The position numbers and the translations under genes were made by a program. Shown piece after piece: positions 42,312-49,921 of a DNA stretch of 64,000 nucleotides. The notes below the pieces were generated by a model that was given only the letters and a program-made list of their open reading frames with translations, had not been told where the DNA came from and did not search any database. The stretch is taken from contig NZ_JBEXDG010000018.1 in the NCBI RefSeq assembly GCF_040605635.1, positions 105,591-169,590 of the forward strand, given 5' to 3'. The stretch is from Dactylosporangium sp040605635 (GTDB lineage: Bacteria; Actinomycetota; Actinomycetes; Mycobacteriales; Micromonosporaceae). Each line of letters begins with the position of its first letter. Positions within the stretch are counted from its first letter, which is position 1.

Positions 42312-43057
42312 TGCTGGCGCCCCCTCGCACCGTCGTGCATCGTGCCGCCGGGCTGTGGGCCCTCGAGCGGGCGCTGCAGCGGCGCGGCTTCGAGCGGGTC
42401 GGCGGCGCCGACGAGGCCGGCCGGGGCGCCTGCGCGGGGCCGCTCGTGGTCGCCGCGGTCATCCTCCCGCAGGGCCGCCGCGGCGAGATCGACGAGCTCA
42501 ACGACTCGAAGCTGCTCACCGCCGCCGCGCGCGAGCGTATCTACAACGAGGTCGTCGCCCGGGCCCTCGCCTGGTCGGCGGTGATCATCCCGCCGGGTGA
42601 CATCGACCGCCGCGGCCTGCACGTCATGAACCTCGCCGGCATGCGCCGCGCCTTCGCCGGCCTGGCCGAGCGCCCCGACTACGCCCTCACCGACGGCTTC
42701 CGGGTCGACGGCCTCGGCACACCCGGCCTCGCCGTGTGGAAGGGCGACCAGGTCGCCGCCTGTGTGGCCGCGGCGAGCGTCGTGGCGAAGGTCACCCGCG
42801 ACCGGATCATGCGCGGGCTGCACGAGACGCACCCCGTATACGGCTTCGACGAGCACAAAGGGTATTGCACGCCGGTGCACCAGGCGGCGCTCGTGACGCA
42901 CGGGCCGTGCGCCGAGCACCGATTCTCCTACGCGAACGTGGCGGCGGTGGGGCAGCGGAGGCAAAGGCGCGGTAACGTCGGCGTGGCGTCCGGCGTGGCC
43001 GCGAAGGTGCCGGCGCAAGTGGGCGATAATGTGGCTATGGAAGGCGGACCGCGATGA
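42311..43057 (+). CDS. rnhB: ribonuclease HII
   Basis: Removes ribonucleotides from DNA. The 248-residue protein shows VGGADEAGRGACAGPLVVAAV near 32 (catalytic Asp-Glu-Gly), LNDSKLLTAAARER near 66, and YALTDGFRV and ASVVAKVTRDRIM near 119-165 (remaining acidic residues). The C-terminus RFSYANVA is followed by an extra Arg/Gly/Val tail. ATG 42311 chosen; GTG 42308 is equally possible. Confidence 0.94.
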   Translation: MLAPPRTVVHRAAGLWALERALQRRGFERVGGADEAGRGACAGPLVVAAVILPQGRRGEIDELNDSKLLTAAARERIYNEVVARALAWSAVIIPPGDIDRRGLHVMNLAGMRRAFAGLAERPDYALTDGFRVDGLGTPGLAVWKGDQVAACVAAASVVAKVTRDRIMRGLHETHPVYGFDEHKGYCTPVHQAALVTHGPCAEHRFSYANVAAVGQRRQRRGNVGVASGVAAKVPAQVGDNVAMEGGPR

Positions 43058-43374
43058 GCGCCGAAGATCTCGAGAAGTACGAAACCGAGATGGAGCTCCA
43101 GCTCTACCGGGAGTATCGCGACATCGTCCGCCAGTTCTCCTACGTGGTGGAGACCGAGCGCCGGTTCTACCTGGCCAACCAGGTCGACCTGCACGTGCGC
43201 AACTCCGACGGCGAGGTCTACTTCGAGGTCGAGATGCACGACGCCTGGGTGTGGGACATGTATCGTCCTGCCCGCTTCGTGAAGAACGTCCGGGTGATGA
43301 CCTTCAAGGACGTCAACGTCGAGGAGCTCGAGAAGCCCGACATCTCGCTGCCCGACAACGGCTTCGGCAGCTGA
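43054..43374 (+). CDS. DUF2469 family protein
   Basis: A 106-residue conserved actinobacterial protein (Rv2901c family): MSAEDLEKYETEMELQLYREYRDIVRQFSYVVETERRFYL at the start. Acidic and soluble, function unknown. It always follows rnhB; here ATG 43054 overlaps the rnhB stop by 4 nt. Confidence 0.92.
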   Translation: MSAEDLEKYETEMELQLYREYRDIVRQFSYVVETERRFYLANQVDLHVRNSDGEVYFEVEMHDAWVWDMYRPARFVKNVRVMTFKDVNVEELEKPDISLPDNGFGS

Positions 43375-43401
43375 CCTCCGGCCCGAGTCGCCCCGAGCTG
43401 C

Positions 43402-43427
43402 CCCGGCGCTGTCCTACCGGCGCCGGG
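43402..43427. terminator. possible bidirectional hairpin between DUF2469 and the small membrane protein gene
   Basis: CCCGGCGC (43402-43409) and GCGCCGGG (43420-43427) form an 8-bp stem with a 10-nt loop, 28 nt after the DUF2469 stop and overlapping the 3' end of the convergent minus-strand gene. No U-run. Confidence 0.45.
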
Positions 43428-43590
43428 TCGGCCGTGTCGCCCTCGTGTAGAGGTAATACCCGCCGGCGACCACGATCAGGCCCAGGATCAGGTAGGACGC
43501 CAGGCTGAAGACGAGCTTCACCAGCCACCAGGCCAGCATCCCGACCAGGATGATCCCGATGGTGGTCAGCACGACCCGCACGCCGTTCAT
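43414..43590 (-). CDS. small two-helix membrane protein
   Basis: 58 residues starting MNGVRVVLTTIGIILVGMLAWWLVKLV, with a second hydrophobic helix (YLILGLIVVAGGYYLY) and a basic tail TRATRPTRRR. Topology predicts two membrane passes with a basic cytosolic end. No family recognised. Start chosen as the only ATG that gives just the membrane domain; GAAGAT lies close upstream and no clear ribosome site is seen. Confidence 0.6.
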   Translation of the reverse strand: MNGVRVVLTTIGIILVGMLAWWLVKLVFSLASYLILGLIVVAGGYYLYTRATRPTRRR

Positions 43591-43688
43591 CTGCCGATCT
43601 TCGCACACTCGTCCACAGCGCCGTCGTTGTCCACAGGTGCGGCTGCGGCCGGTTGCCGCTGGTGGCGGGACTGACGAGACTTCGCCGC

Positions 43689-44195
43689 ATGCCGATCCGG
43701 TTGCTCGCGCTCGTCCTGGTGGCGCTCTCGTTCTCCATTCCCGCTGTCGCCCGTGGGGTGCCCGCTCGGGCGGCGCCGGTGCTGCCCGGGTCCTTCCGAT
43801 GGCCCCTGGGGCCGCCGGTGTCGGTGGTGCGCCCGTTCGAGCCGCCACCTGATCCGTTCAAGGCCGGCCATCGTGGCGCGGATCTGCTCGGCCCGGCGGG
43901 TGCCGAGGTGCGCAGCGCAGGCGCCGGGGTGGTCGCGTTCGCCGGGATGGTCGCCGGGCGGCCGGTGGTGAGCGTGACGCATCCGGGTGGGCTCCGCACG
44001 ACCTACGAGCCCGTGGACCCCTCCGTGCGGGCCGGCACCGTGGTCGCGGCGGGCACGCCGCTCGGTGCCCTGCGGCCGGGCCACGCGGGCTGCCCCGGCG
44101 CCGCCTGCCTGCACTGGGGACTGCGCGCCGGCGACGTGTATCTCGACCCGCTGAGCCTGCTGCGGCGCGGTCAGGTCCGGCTCCTGCCGCTATGA
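43689..44195 (+). CDS. secreted M23-family peptidase-like protein (LytM fold)
   Basis: A 168-residue exported protein with signal peptide MPIRLLALVLVALSFSIPAVA. The M23 domain keeps HRGADLLGPAGAEVRSAGAGVV (metal His and Asp near 60) and LHWGLRAGDVYLDP near 146, where the usual HxH is reduced to LHW, so catalytic competence is uncertain. It may cut or bind peptidoglycan. The stop lies 3 nt from the convergent aminotransferase stop. In M. tuberculosis a gene of this type lies near rpsB. Confidence 0.85.
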   Translation: MPIRLLALVLVALSFSIPAVARGVPARAAPVLPGSFRWPLGPPVSVVRPFEPPPDPFKAGHRGADLLGPAGAEVRSAGAGVVAFAGMVAGRPVVSVTHPGGLRTTYEPVDPSVRAGTVVAAGTPLGALRPGHAGCPGAACLHWGLRAGDVYLDPLSLLRRGQVRLLPL

Positions 44196-45353
44196 CCGCC
44201 GCAGGAGCTTGGGCAGGCCCTCCACGAGGCGCTGGAAATCCTCCTCGCGGTTGTACACCTGCGCCGACAGCCGCAGGTAGCCCCGGCCGCGCCACGAGGC
44301 CAGCCCGACCTCGGTGGCGAGGTCGTCGGAGATCCTGCGCCGCAGCGCGGTCGCCGCCGTCTGGTCGGCTCCCGCGCCCTGCGGCAGCGGCACGACGGTC
44401 ATCGGCAGGCCCGTCCTGGGCGGGACGGTCACGTCCAGGACCTCGGCGAGCAGGGCCTGCCCGTGCTCGGCGAGCGCCGCGTTGTGCCGGTGGACCGCGT
44501 CGATGCCGAGCGACCGCAGGACGAACAGGCCCGTGGGCGCGGCGAGCCAGGGCGTGTAGTCGTGCGCGCCGAGCCACTCCAGGCTGTCGGGGAAGCCCGC
44601 CTCCTCGCTCCAGGACACCACCAACGACCGCATCCGCTCCCGCCAGCGCGGCGCCACGGACAGCAGGGCGGTGCCGCGGGGCGCGTAGGCCCACTTGTGG
44701 AGGTTGCCGACCCAGAAGTCCGCGCCGATCCCGGCCACCGGGTCCGGCAGCAGCCCGGGCGCGTGCGCCGCGTCGACGAGGACCGCGACCCGCTCACCGG
44801 CGCGGGCGCGGACCGCCTCGACGATCCTGCGGACCGGCAGGACCCGCGCCGTCGTCGCCGTGATGTGGTCGACGATCACGAGCCGGGTCCTGCCCGTCAC
44901 CGCGTCCAGCACCGCCTCGACCACGGCGTCGTCATCGTCGCCGAGCGGCACGCGGGCGACCCGCCGGCTCGCGCCGGTCCTGCGGCAGAGCACGTCGACG
45001 GCGAGGTCGACGGCGCCGTAGCCGTGATCGGTCGTGACCACCTCGTCGCCCCCGCCGAGGTCGAGCCCGGCGAGGACGGTGGACGTGCCGGTCGTCGCGT
45101 TGTCGACGAGCGCCGTCAGGTCGGGGTCGGCGCCGACGAACGCGGCGAGGTGCCGGCGCACATGCGCGACGCGCGCTTCGAGCCCCACGCTGAAGAACCG
45201 CGGCGGGTTGGCCTCCACCTCGTCCCGCAGCCGCTGCTGCGCCCGCTGCACCGCGATCGGCACCAGGCCGAACGACCCGTGGTTGAGCTGCGCGACCGCT
45301 GCGTCGTTGGAGAACAGCAGCCGCGCGCCGGGAATCGGCTCCGGAGCGGACAC
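44190..45353 (-). CDS. class V aminotransferase (isopenicillin-N epimerase-like)
   Basis: A 387-residue PLP enzyme. It starts near LFSNDAAVAQLNHGSFGLVP, and the PLP lysine lies in DFWVGNLHKWAYAPRGTALL near 223. VDAAHAPGLLPDP near 203 holds the PLP-contacting Asp. Proteins like this include isopenicillin-N epimerase and cysteine desulfurase-related enzymes; substrate unknown. GTG 45353 is favoured over GTG 45359 because a TAAGAT hexamer ends exactly 7 nt upstream. Confidence 0.87.
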   Translation of the reverse strand: MSAPEPIPGARLLFSNDAAVAQLNHGSFGLVPIAVQRAQQRLRDEVEANPPRFFSVGLEARVAHVRRHLAAFVGADPDLTALVDNATTGTSTVLAGLDLGGGDEVVTTDHGYGAVDLAVDVLCRRTGASRRVARVPLGDDDDAVVEAVLDAVTGRTRLVIVDHITATTARVLPVRRIVEAVRARAGERVAVLVDAAHAPGLLPDPVAGIGADFWVGNLHKWAYAPRGTALLSVAPRWRERMRSLVVSWSEEAGFPDSLEWLGAHDYTPWLAAPTGLFVLRSLGIDAVHRHNAALAEHGQALLAEVLDVTVPPRTGLPMTVVPLPQGAGADQTAATALRRRISDDLATEVGLASWRGRGYLRLSAQVYNREEDFQRLVEGLPKLLRRS

Positions 45354-45360
45354 ATCCACG

Positions 45361-45366
45361 ATCTTA
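45361..45366 (-). promoter_or_regulatory. -10 hexamer TAAGAT, leaderless class V aminotransferase gene
   Basis: On the minus strand TAAGAT ends 7 nt before GTG 45353. It fits the pattern seen at rsmD and lepB and decides the start. Confidence 0.4.
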
Positions 45367-45403
45367 ATGTCCTGTCCCACCCCGCCGTGCCGTCTTGCCC
45401 GGG

Positions 45404-46348
45404 TCAGGCGCGCGGGTGGGCCTGTTCGTATGCGGACCGCAGCCGCTCGATCGAGACGTGCGTGTAGATCTGGGTGCTGGACAGCGAGGCGTGCCCCAGC
45501 AGCTCCTGCACCGAGCGCAGGTCGGCGCCGCCTTCGAGGAGGTGGGTCGCGGCGGAGTGGCGCAGGTCGTGCGGTGACGTGTGCGGCAGGCCGGTCGCCC
45601 TGGCGTGCCCGTCGACGAGGCGCCTGGCGGCGCCGGGCTGCAGCCGTCCGCCCCGCGCGCCGAGGATCAGCGCCGCGCCGCTCGCGGGACCGGCGAGGGC
45701 CGGTCGGCCGTGCCGCAGCCAGCCGGTGAGCGCCCGCTCGGCGGGCAGCCCGTAGGGCACGGCGCGTTCCTTGTCGCCCTTGCCGATGACCCGCACGACC
45801 CGGCGCATCCGGTCCACGTCGGCGACGTCGAGGCCGCACAGCTCGCTGACGCGGATGCCGGTGGCGTACAACAGCTCCAGCACCAGGCGGTCACGCAGCC
45901 CGACGGCGTCGTCGCGGCCCGCGGGCGCCGTCACGAGGATCTCCGCCTGGTCGGCGCGCAGGACCGTCGGCAGGTCCCGGTGCGCCTTCGGGCTGGCGAG
46001 GCGCTGCCCCGGGTCGGTGGCGAGCAGACCCTCGCGGTGCGCCCAGGAGGCGAACGTCCTCGCCGCCGCCGCGTGCCTGGCCAGGCTGGTGCGGGCCGCT
46101 CCGGCCGACCGGCGGCGGGCGAGCCAGCCGCGCAGCACGGCGAGCGTCAGATCACCCGGCGCGGTCACGCCGGCGCGCGCCGCGTGGCCGAGCAGGGAGA
46201 CGACGTCGCCGACATACGCGCGGACGGTGTGCTCGGAGCGGTTGCGCTCCGCGGCGAGGTGGCGGGCGAAGGCGTCGACCGCCTCACGCATCGCGTCCGG
46301 CAGCCCCTCGTGCGTGCCCGCGGTGCCGCTCGCCTTCGGTGTCGTCAT
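45404..46348 (-). CDS. xerC: tyrosine recombinase XerC
   Basis: With XerD it resolves chromosome dimers at dif. The 314-residue protein has an N-terminal SAM-like core-binding domain (AVDAFARHLAAERNRSEHTVRAYVGD) and the catalytic set: Arg in YATGIRVSEL, Lys in GKGDKER, HDLRHSAATHLL, LGHASLSSTQIYTHV with the nucleophile Tyr. ATG 46348 overlaps the stop of the upstream small gene (ATGA), so its translation is coupled to that gene. Confidence 0.95.
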   Translation of the reverse strand: MTTPKASGTAGTHEGLPDAMREAVDAFARHLAAERNRSEHTVRAYVGDVVSLLGHAARAGVTAPGDLTLAVLRGWLARRRSAGAARTSLARHAAAARTFASWAHREGLLATDPGQRLASPKAHRDLPTVLRADQAEILVTAPAGRDDAVGLRDRLVLELLYATGIRVSELCGLDVADVDRMRRVVRVIGKGDKERAVPYGLPAERALTGWLRHGRPALAGPASGAALILGARGGRLQPGAARRLVDGHARATGLPHTSPHDLRHSAATHLLEGGADLRSVQELLGHASLSSTQIYTHVSIERLRSAYEQAHPRA

Positions 46349-46680
46349 GTGCGGCGCAGCTGGTCTTCGAGGAAGCGCTCGATCAGGCCGCGGACCACCG
46401 CCGCCATCGTGAAGCCGTGCTCGGCGCACCAGGCGCGCAGCTCGGCGTGGCGCTCCGTGGGCAGCCGGAACGTCACCAGCTGGCTCTCCTCCCCGGCCGG
46501 CAGCGCCCCGCCGAGCGCGGTGGTCAGCGCGCCGGCGCGCAGGTCCACCGAGGCCGCGAGCAGGTTGCCGCCGGCCGGGGCGGGCGTGCCGCGGTCGAGG
46601 AGCCAGGCGGTGATCTCCTGGCGGGTGGTCGGCGGGAGCGTCTCGAGCAGCTCCACGAGCTTGTCGGCAGGAGCGGTCAT
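46345..46680 (-). CDS. small putative ribbon-helix-helix protein coupled to xerC
   Basis: A 111-residue protein. The N-terminal part is helical (LVELLETLPPTTRQEITAWLLDRG). The C-terminal 45 residues, LVTFRLPTERHAELRAWCAEHG then FTMAAVVRGLIERFL, read as beta strand-helix-helix, typical of RHH DNA-binding proteins. A 16-bp palindrome sits just upstream and overlaps the likely -10, as expected for autorepression. The 4-nt overlap with xerC suggests coordinated expression. The RHH assignment comes from pattern, not from a recognised named family. Confidence 0.65.
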   Translation of the reverse strand: MTAPADKLVELLETLPPTTRQEITAWLLDRGTPAPAGGNLLAASVDLRAGALTTALGGALPAGEESQLVTFRLPTERHAELRAWCAEHGFTMAAVVRGLIERFLEDQLRRT

Positions 46681-46683
46681 GTC

Positions 46684-46938
46684 CTACACGATAGCGCCCG
46701 CTATCTCCCGCATCTCGACGACCTGGACGCCCTGGATCTCCTCCAGCAGCCCGGGCAGGGAGCGGTCGATCACGGGGCCGGGGACGCTGACGGTGAACTC
46801 GTCGGTCGCGACCGCGCCGTCGCGGCTGAGCACCCGCATGTGCTGGATGTCCACGCCGAGGCGGCCGAGCAGCGTGGTCACCTGGCCGAGGGAGCCGGGA
46901 CGGTCGGGCAGCTGCACGATGACGTGACGGAGCGACAT
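46684..46938 (-). CDS. small ACT-domain protein
   Basis: 84 residues forming a single ACT domain: MSLRHVIVQLPDRPGSLGQVTTLLGRLGVDI, then HMRVLSRDGAVATDEFTV. ACT domains bind amino acids, so this is probably a free-standing regulatory subunit or sensor; ligand and partner are unknown. No catalytic domain adjoins. It lies just upstream of the RHH-like gene on the same strand. Confidence 0.8.
   Translation of the reverse strand: MSLRHVIVQLPDRPGSLGQVTTLLGRLGVDIQHMRVLSRDGAVATDEFTVSVPGPVIDRSLPGLLEEIQGVQVVEMREIAGAIV
46688..46705 (-). promoter_or_regulatory. leaderless -10 overlapping a palindromic operator, small RHH-like gene and xerC
   Basis: On the minus strand TATCGT (46693-46688) ends 7 nt before ATG 46680. 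The perfect palindrome GATAGCG-GG-CGCTATC (46705-46690) overlaps this hexamer and the 3' end of the upstream ACT gene. Confidence 0.55.
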
Positions 46939-47006
46939 GGCCCCAGCCTGCCGGGGCGGCGTTTCCGCACAGTTACGACGCCACGTCGCTGCGCTTTCGA
47001 CGATCG

Positions 47007-47035
47007 TTGACGCCGTCCGTGGAATTGTTGACGAT
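47007..47035 (+). promoter_or_regulatory. promoter of the MarR-GNAT gene
   Basis: TTGACG (47007-47012), a 17-bp spacer and GACGAT (47030-47035), ending 7 nt before ATG 47043, so probably leaderless. GTTGACG occurs twice 21 bp apart here (47006, 47027) and could serve as repressor half-sites. Confidence 0.45.
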
Positions 47036-47042
47036 GTAAAGT

Positions 47043-47948
47043 ATGACTATCGCGGCGGTACGGGAGTTCAACCGCTACTACACGAACCTCATCGGGGTGC
47101 TGCGGGCCGGACTGCACGACTCGGCCTATTCGCTGGCCGAGGTGCGGGTGCTCTACGAGCTCGCCGTCGGCAGCGCGCACGACACGGCCGAGCTGCGGCG
47201 GCTGCTCGACATCGACGCCGGGTACCTGAGCAGGATCCTGGGACGGCTGGAGACCGACGGGCTCGTCGCGCGGTCCCGCTCCGACGCGGACGCCCGGCGC
47301 CGGCGGATCGAGCTGACGGCGGCCGGCCGGGAGGCGTTCGCGGCGCTGGACGCCCGCTCCGACGAGCAGATCGCGGGCCTGCTCGCCGCCGTCGGCGAGG
47401 TCGACCGGCGACGCCTCGTCGGTGCGATGGACACGATCCGGTCGGTGTTCGAGGACGTCCTGCCGCCGCGCGCCGTCGTGCTGCGGTCGCTGCTGCCCGG
47501 CGACCTCGGCTGGGTCGTGCAGCGCCACGGTGCGCTCTATGCCGCGGAGTACGGGCTGGACGCCACCTTCGAGGCGATGGTCGCCCGGATCGCCGCCGAC
47601 TATGCGACCTCCCACGACCCGCGGACCGAGACGGGGTGGATCGCCGAGGTCGACGGCACTCCCGTCGGCTCGGTCTTCTGTGTACGGGCCGCGGAAGGCG
47701 TGGCGAAGCTCAGGCTGCTGTTCGTCGAGCCGTCGGCGCGGGGGATGGGCGTCGGCAACGCGCTGGTGGAGGAGTGCGTGCGGTTCGCGCGCCGGGCCGG
47801 ATACCGGGAGATGGTGCTGTACACCCAGGGCGTGCTGGTCGCCGCCCGGCGCATCTACCAGCGGGCCGGGTTCGTGCTCGAGAACGCCGCCCCGGCGTCG
47901 GTGTACGGCGTCGACGTCGTCGAGGAGCAGTGGCGGCTGTCCCTCTGA
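47043..47948 (+). CDS. MarR-type HTH / GNAT acetyltransferase fusion protein
   Basis: 301 residues. Residues 1-140 form a MarR winged helix (YSLAEVRVLYELAVGS, LSRILGRLETDGLVARSRSDADARRRRIELTAAG). Residues 150-301 form a GNAT domain with acetyl-CoA loop LFVEPSARGMGVGNALVEECVRFARRAGYREMVLYT near 220-255 and IYQRAGFVLE near 274. Such fusions exist in other actinobacteria; the acetyl target and ligand are unknown. Divergent from the ACT gene across a 104-bp gap. Confidence 0.9.
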   Translation: MTIAAVREFNRYYTNLIGVLRAGLHDSAYSLAEVRVLYELAVGSAHDTAELRRLLDIDAGYLSRILGRLETDGLVARSRSDADARRRRIELTAAGREAFAALDARSDEQIAGLLAAVGEVDRRRLVGAMDTIRSVFEDVLPPRAVVLRSLLPGDLGWVVQRHGALYAAEYGLDATFEAMVARIAADYATSHDPRTETGWIAEVDGTPVGSVFCVRAAEGVAKLRLLFVEPSARGMGVGNALVEECVRFARRAGYREMVLYTQGVLVAARRIYQRAGFVLENAAPASVYGVDVVEEQWRLSL

Positions 47949-48047
47949 TCGGTTCGTCCGGGTCGCGTTTTCCACATGCGGCCCGTTGTCCACAGATTCG
48001 CCGCTCGCGCCGGGCCTCGTCCCGCGAACCGCGGCAGGCTTCCCGGC

Positions 48048-48407
48048 ATGACGAACACCAACCAGATCGTGGGCCGCTATGGCGAGCGCCTGGCCGGTCG
48101 GCACCTCATCGCGCGCGGCCTGGTCCTGCTCGACCGCAACTGGCGCTGCCCGTCCGGCGAGCTCGACGTCGTCGCCCGCGACGGGCCGGTGGTCGTGTTC
48201 GTGGAGGTGAAGACCCGCCGCGGCGGGAGATACGGGACCCCGGCGGAGGCGGTCGGCGCCGACAAGGCCCGGCGGCTGCGCCGGCTCGCCGCCCGGTGGC
48301 TGGCCGAGCACGGCACCGGCGAGCGGCGGGAGATCCGCTTCGACGTGGTGAGCGTCCTGCTCGGCGGCGGCACCGTGGGCGTGGAGCACCTGCGCGGGGT
48401 GCTCTGA
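48048..48407 (+). CDS. YraN family (UPF0102) putative nuclease-fold protein
   Basis: 119 residues: GRYGERLAGRHLIARGLVLLDRNWRCPSGELDVVARDGPVVVFVEVKTRRG, the YraN signature with the restriction-endonuclease-like E-x-D...ExK arrangement (GELDVV, VFVEVKTR). Function unresolved; linked to DNA processing by its constant pairing with comM-dprA. CAGGCT ends 7 nt before ATG 48048. Its TGA overlaps the comM ATG. Confidence 0.93.
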   Translation: MTNTNQIVGRYGERLAGRHLIARGLVLLDRNWRCPSGELDVVARDGPVVVFVEVKTRRGGRYGTPAEAVGADKARRLRRLAARWLAEHGTGERREIRFDVVSVLLGGGTVGVEHLRGVL

Positions 48408-49921
48408 TGGGCTACGCGAAGATCCGCTCGGTCGCCCTGCAGGGCGTCGTCGGTCAGGTGATCGTCGTGGAGGCCGACGTCGCACCCGGCCTGCCGAGCC
48501 TCGTCGTGTCGGGGCTGCCCGACGCCGCGCTCACCGAGGCCCGCGACCGCATCCGGGCCGCCGTGCACAACTCCGGGGCGAGCTGGCCGCAGCAGCGCAT
48601 CACCGTCAACCTGCTGCCCGCCCACGTGCGCAAGCACGGCTCCGGGTTCGACACCGCCATGGCCCTCGCGGTCCTCGCCGCCGGCGCCAACCTGCCGACC
48701 GGCCGGCTCGTCGACGCGGTCGTCCTCGGCGAGCTCGGCCTGGACGGCACCCTCCGGCCGGTCCGCGGCGTGCTGCCCGCCGTGCTCGCGGCCAGCCGGG
48801 CGGGCGCCGGTCTCGTCGTCGTCCCGCCCGGCAACGTCGAGGAGGCACGGCTGGTCCCCGACGTGCGCGTCCGCGCCGCCGACTGCCTCGGCCGCATCAT
48901 CGGCTTCGTCCACGGCACCGAGTCGCTGCTCGACCCGCCGCCGCAGCCGCCACCGGCGCAGCGACCGCCGGCCGACCTCGCCGACGTCCTCGGCCAGGAG
49001 CGCGGCCGACGGGCCGTGGAGCTGGCCGCCGCGGGCAGGCACCACCTGGCGATGTTCGGCCCGCCCGGCGCCGGCAAGACGCTGCTCGCGACCCGGCTGC
49101 CCGGCATCCTGCCCGAGCTCACCCAGGAGGAGTCCCTGGAGGTGACGGCGCTGCACTCGGTCGCCGGCGAGCTGCCGGCGGACGGCGGCCTGATCCGCCG
49201 GGCGCCGCTGCAGGCGCCGCACCACACCGCCTCGATCGCGGCGCTTGTCGGCGGCGGCTCCGGCATCGCCAGGCCCGGCGCGATCAGCCTCGCCCATCAC
49301 GGGGTGCTGTTCCTCGACGAGTGCGCCGAGTTCCGGGCCAACGCCCTCAACGCGCTGCGCGAGCCCCTGGAGCACGGCGAGGTGCGGCTGCGGCGGGTCC
49401 ACGGCGAGACGGTCTATCCGGCGAGGACCCAGCTCGTCCTCGCCGCCAATCCCTGCCCCTGCGCGAAGCCGGGCGGCGACGCCATGTGCCAGTGCCCGCC
49501 GGGGGTGCGCGTCCGGTATCGGTCCCGGCTCTCCGGGCCGCTGCTGGACCGGGTCGACCTGCAGGTCGACGTCGTCGCCGTCCGGGCGGCGGCGCTCTTC
49601 GGCACCGAGCCGGCGGAGTCGTCGGCGACCGTCGCGGCGCGGGTCGCGCGGGCGCGGCAGGCCGCGGCGGCCAGGTGGGCGCCGCACGCCCGGTCCAACG
49701 GGGAGGTCCCGTCCGCCGTCCTGCGCACCCGGCGCTTCCGGCTGCCGCACACGGTGCTGCAGCCGCTCGCCACCGCCATGGACCGCGGCCAGCTGTCCGC
49801 CCGGGGACTGGACCGCACGACCCGGGTCGCCTGGACCGTCGCGGACCTCGACGGCCGCGACCGCCCCGATATCGGCGACGTCCACGAAGCGCTCGAGATG
49901 CGATCAAGGAGAGGCCGATGA
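48407..49921 (+). CDS. comM: YifB/ComM family AAA+ ATPase (Mg chelatase-like)
   Basis: A 504-residue hexameric helicase that promotes branch migration during natural transformation. N-terminal ChlI-like domain (GYAKIRSVALQGVVGQVIVVEADVAPGLPSLVVSGLPDAA). Walker A GPPGAGKTLLATRLPGILP near 217, Walker B VLFLDECAEF near 301. Cysteines CPCAKPGGDAMCQCPP near 350 are typical. Translation is coupled to YraN before it and DprA after it. Confidence 0.93.
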   Translation: MGYAKIRSVALQGVVGQVIVVEADVAPGLPSLVVSGLPDAALTEARDRIRAAVHNSGASWPQQRITVNLLPAHVRKHGSGFDTAMALAVLAAGANLPTGRLVDAVVLGELGLDGTLRPVRGVLPAVLAASRAGAGLVVVPPGNVEEARLVPDVRVRAADCLGRIIGFVHGTESLLDPPPQPPPAQRPPADLADVLGQERGRRAVELAAAGRHHLAMFGPPGAGKTLLATRLPGILPELTQEESLEVTALHSVAGELPADGGLIRRAPLQAPHHTASIAALVGGGSGIARPGAISLAHHGVLFLDECAEFRANALNALREPLEHGEVRLRRVHGETVYPARTQLVLAANPCPCAKPGGDAMCQCPPGVRVRYRSRLSGPLLDRVDLQVDVVAVRAAALFGTEPAESSATVAARVARARQAAAARWAPHARSNGEVPSAVLRTRRFRLPHTVLQPLATAMDRGQLSARGLDRTTRVAWTVADLDGRDRPDIGDVHEALEMRSRRGR

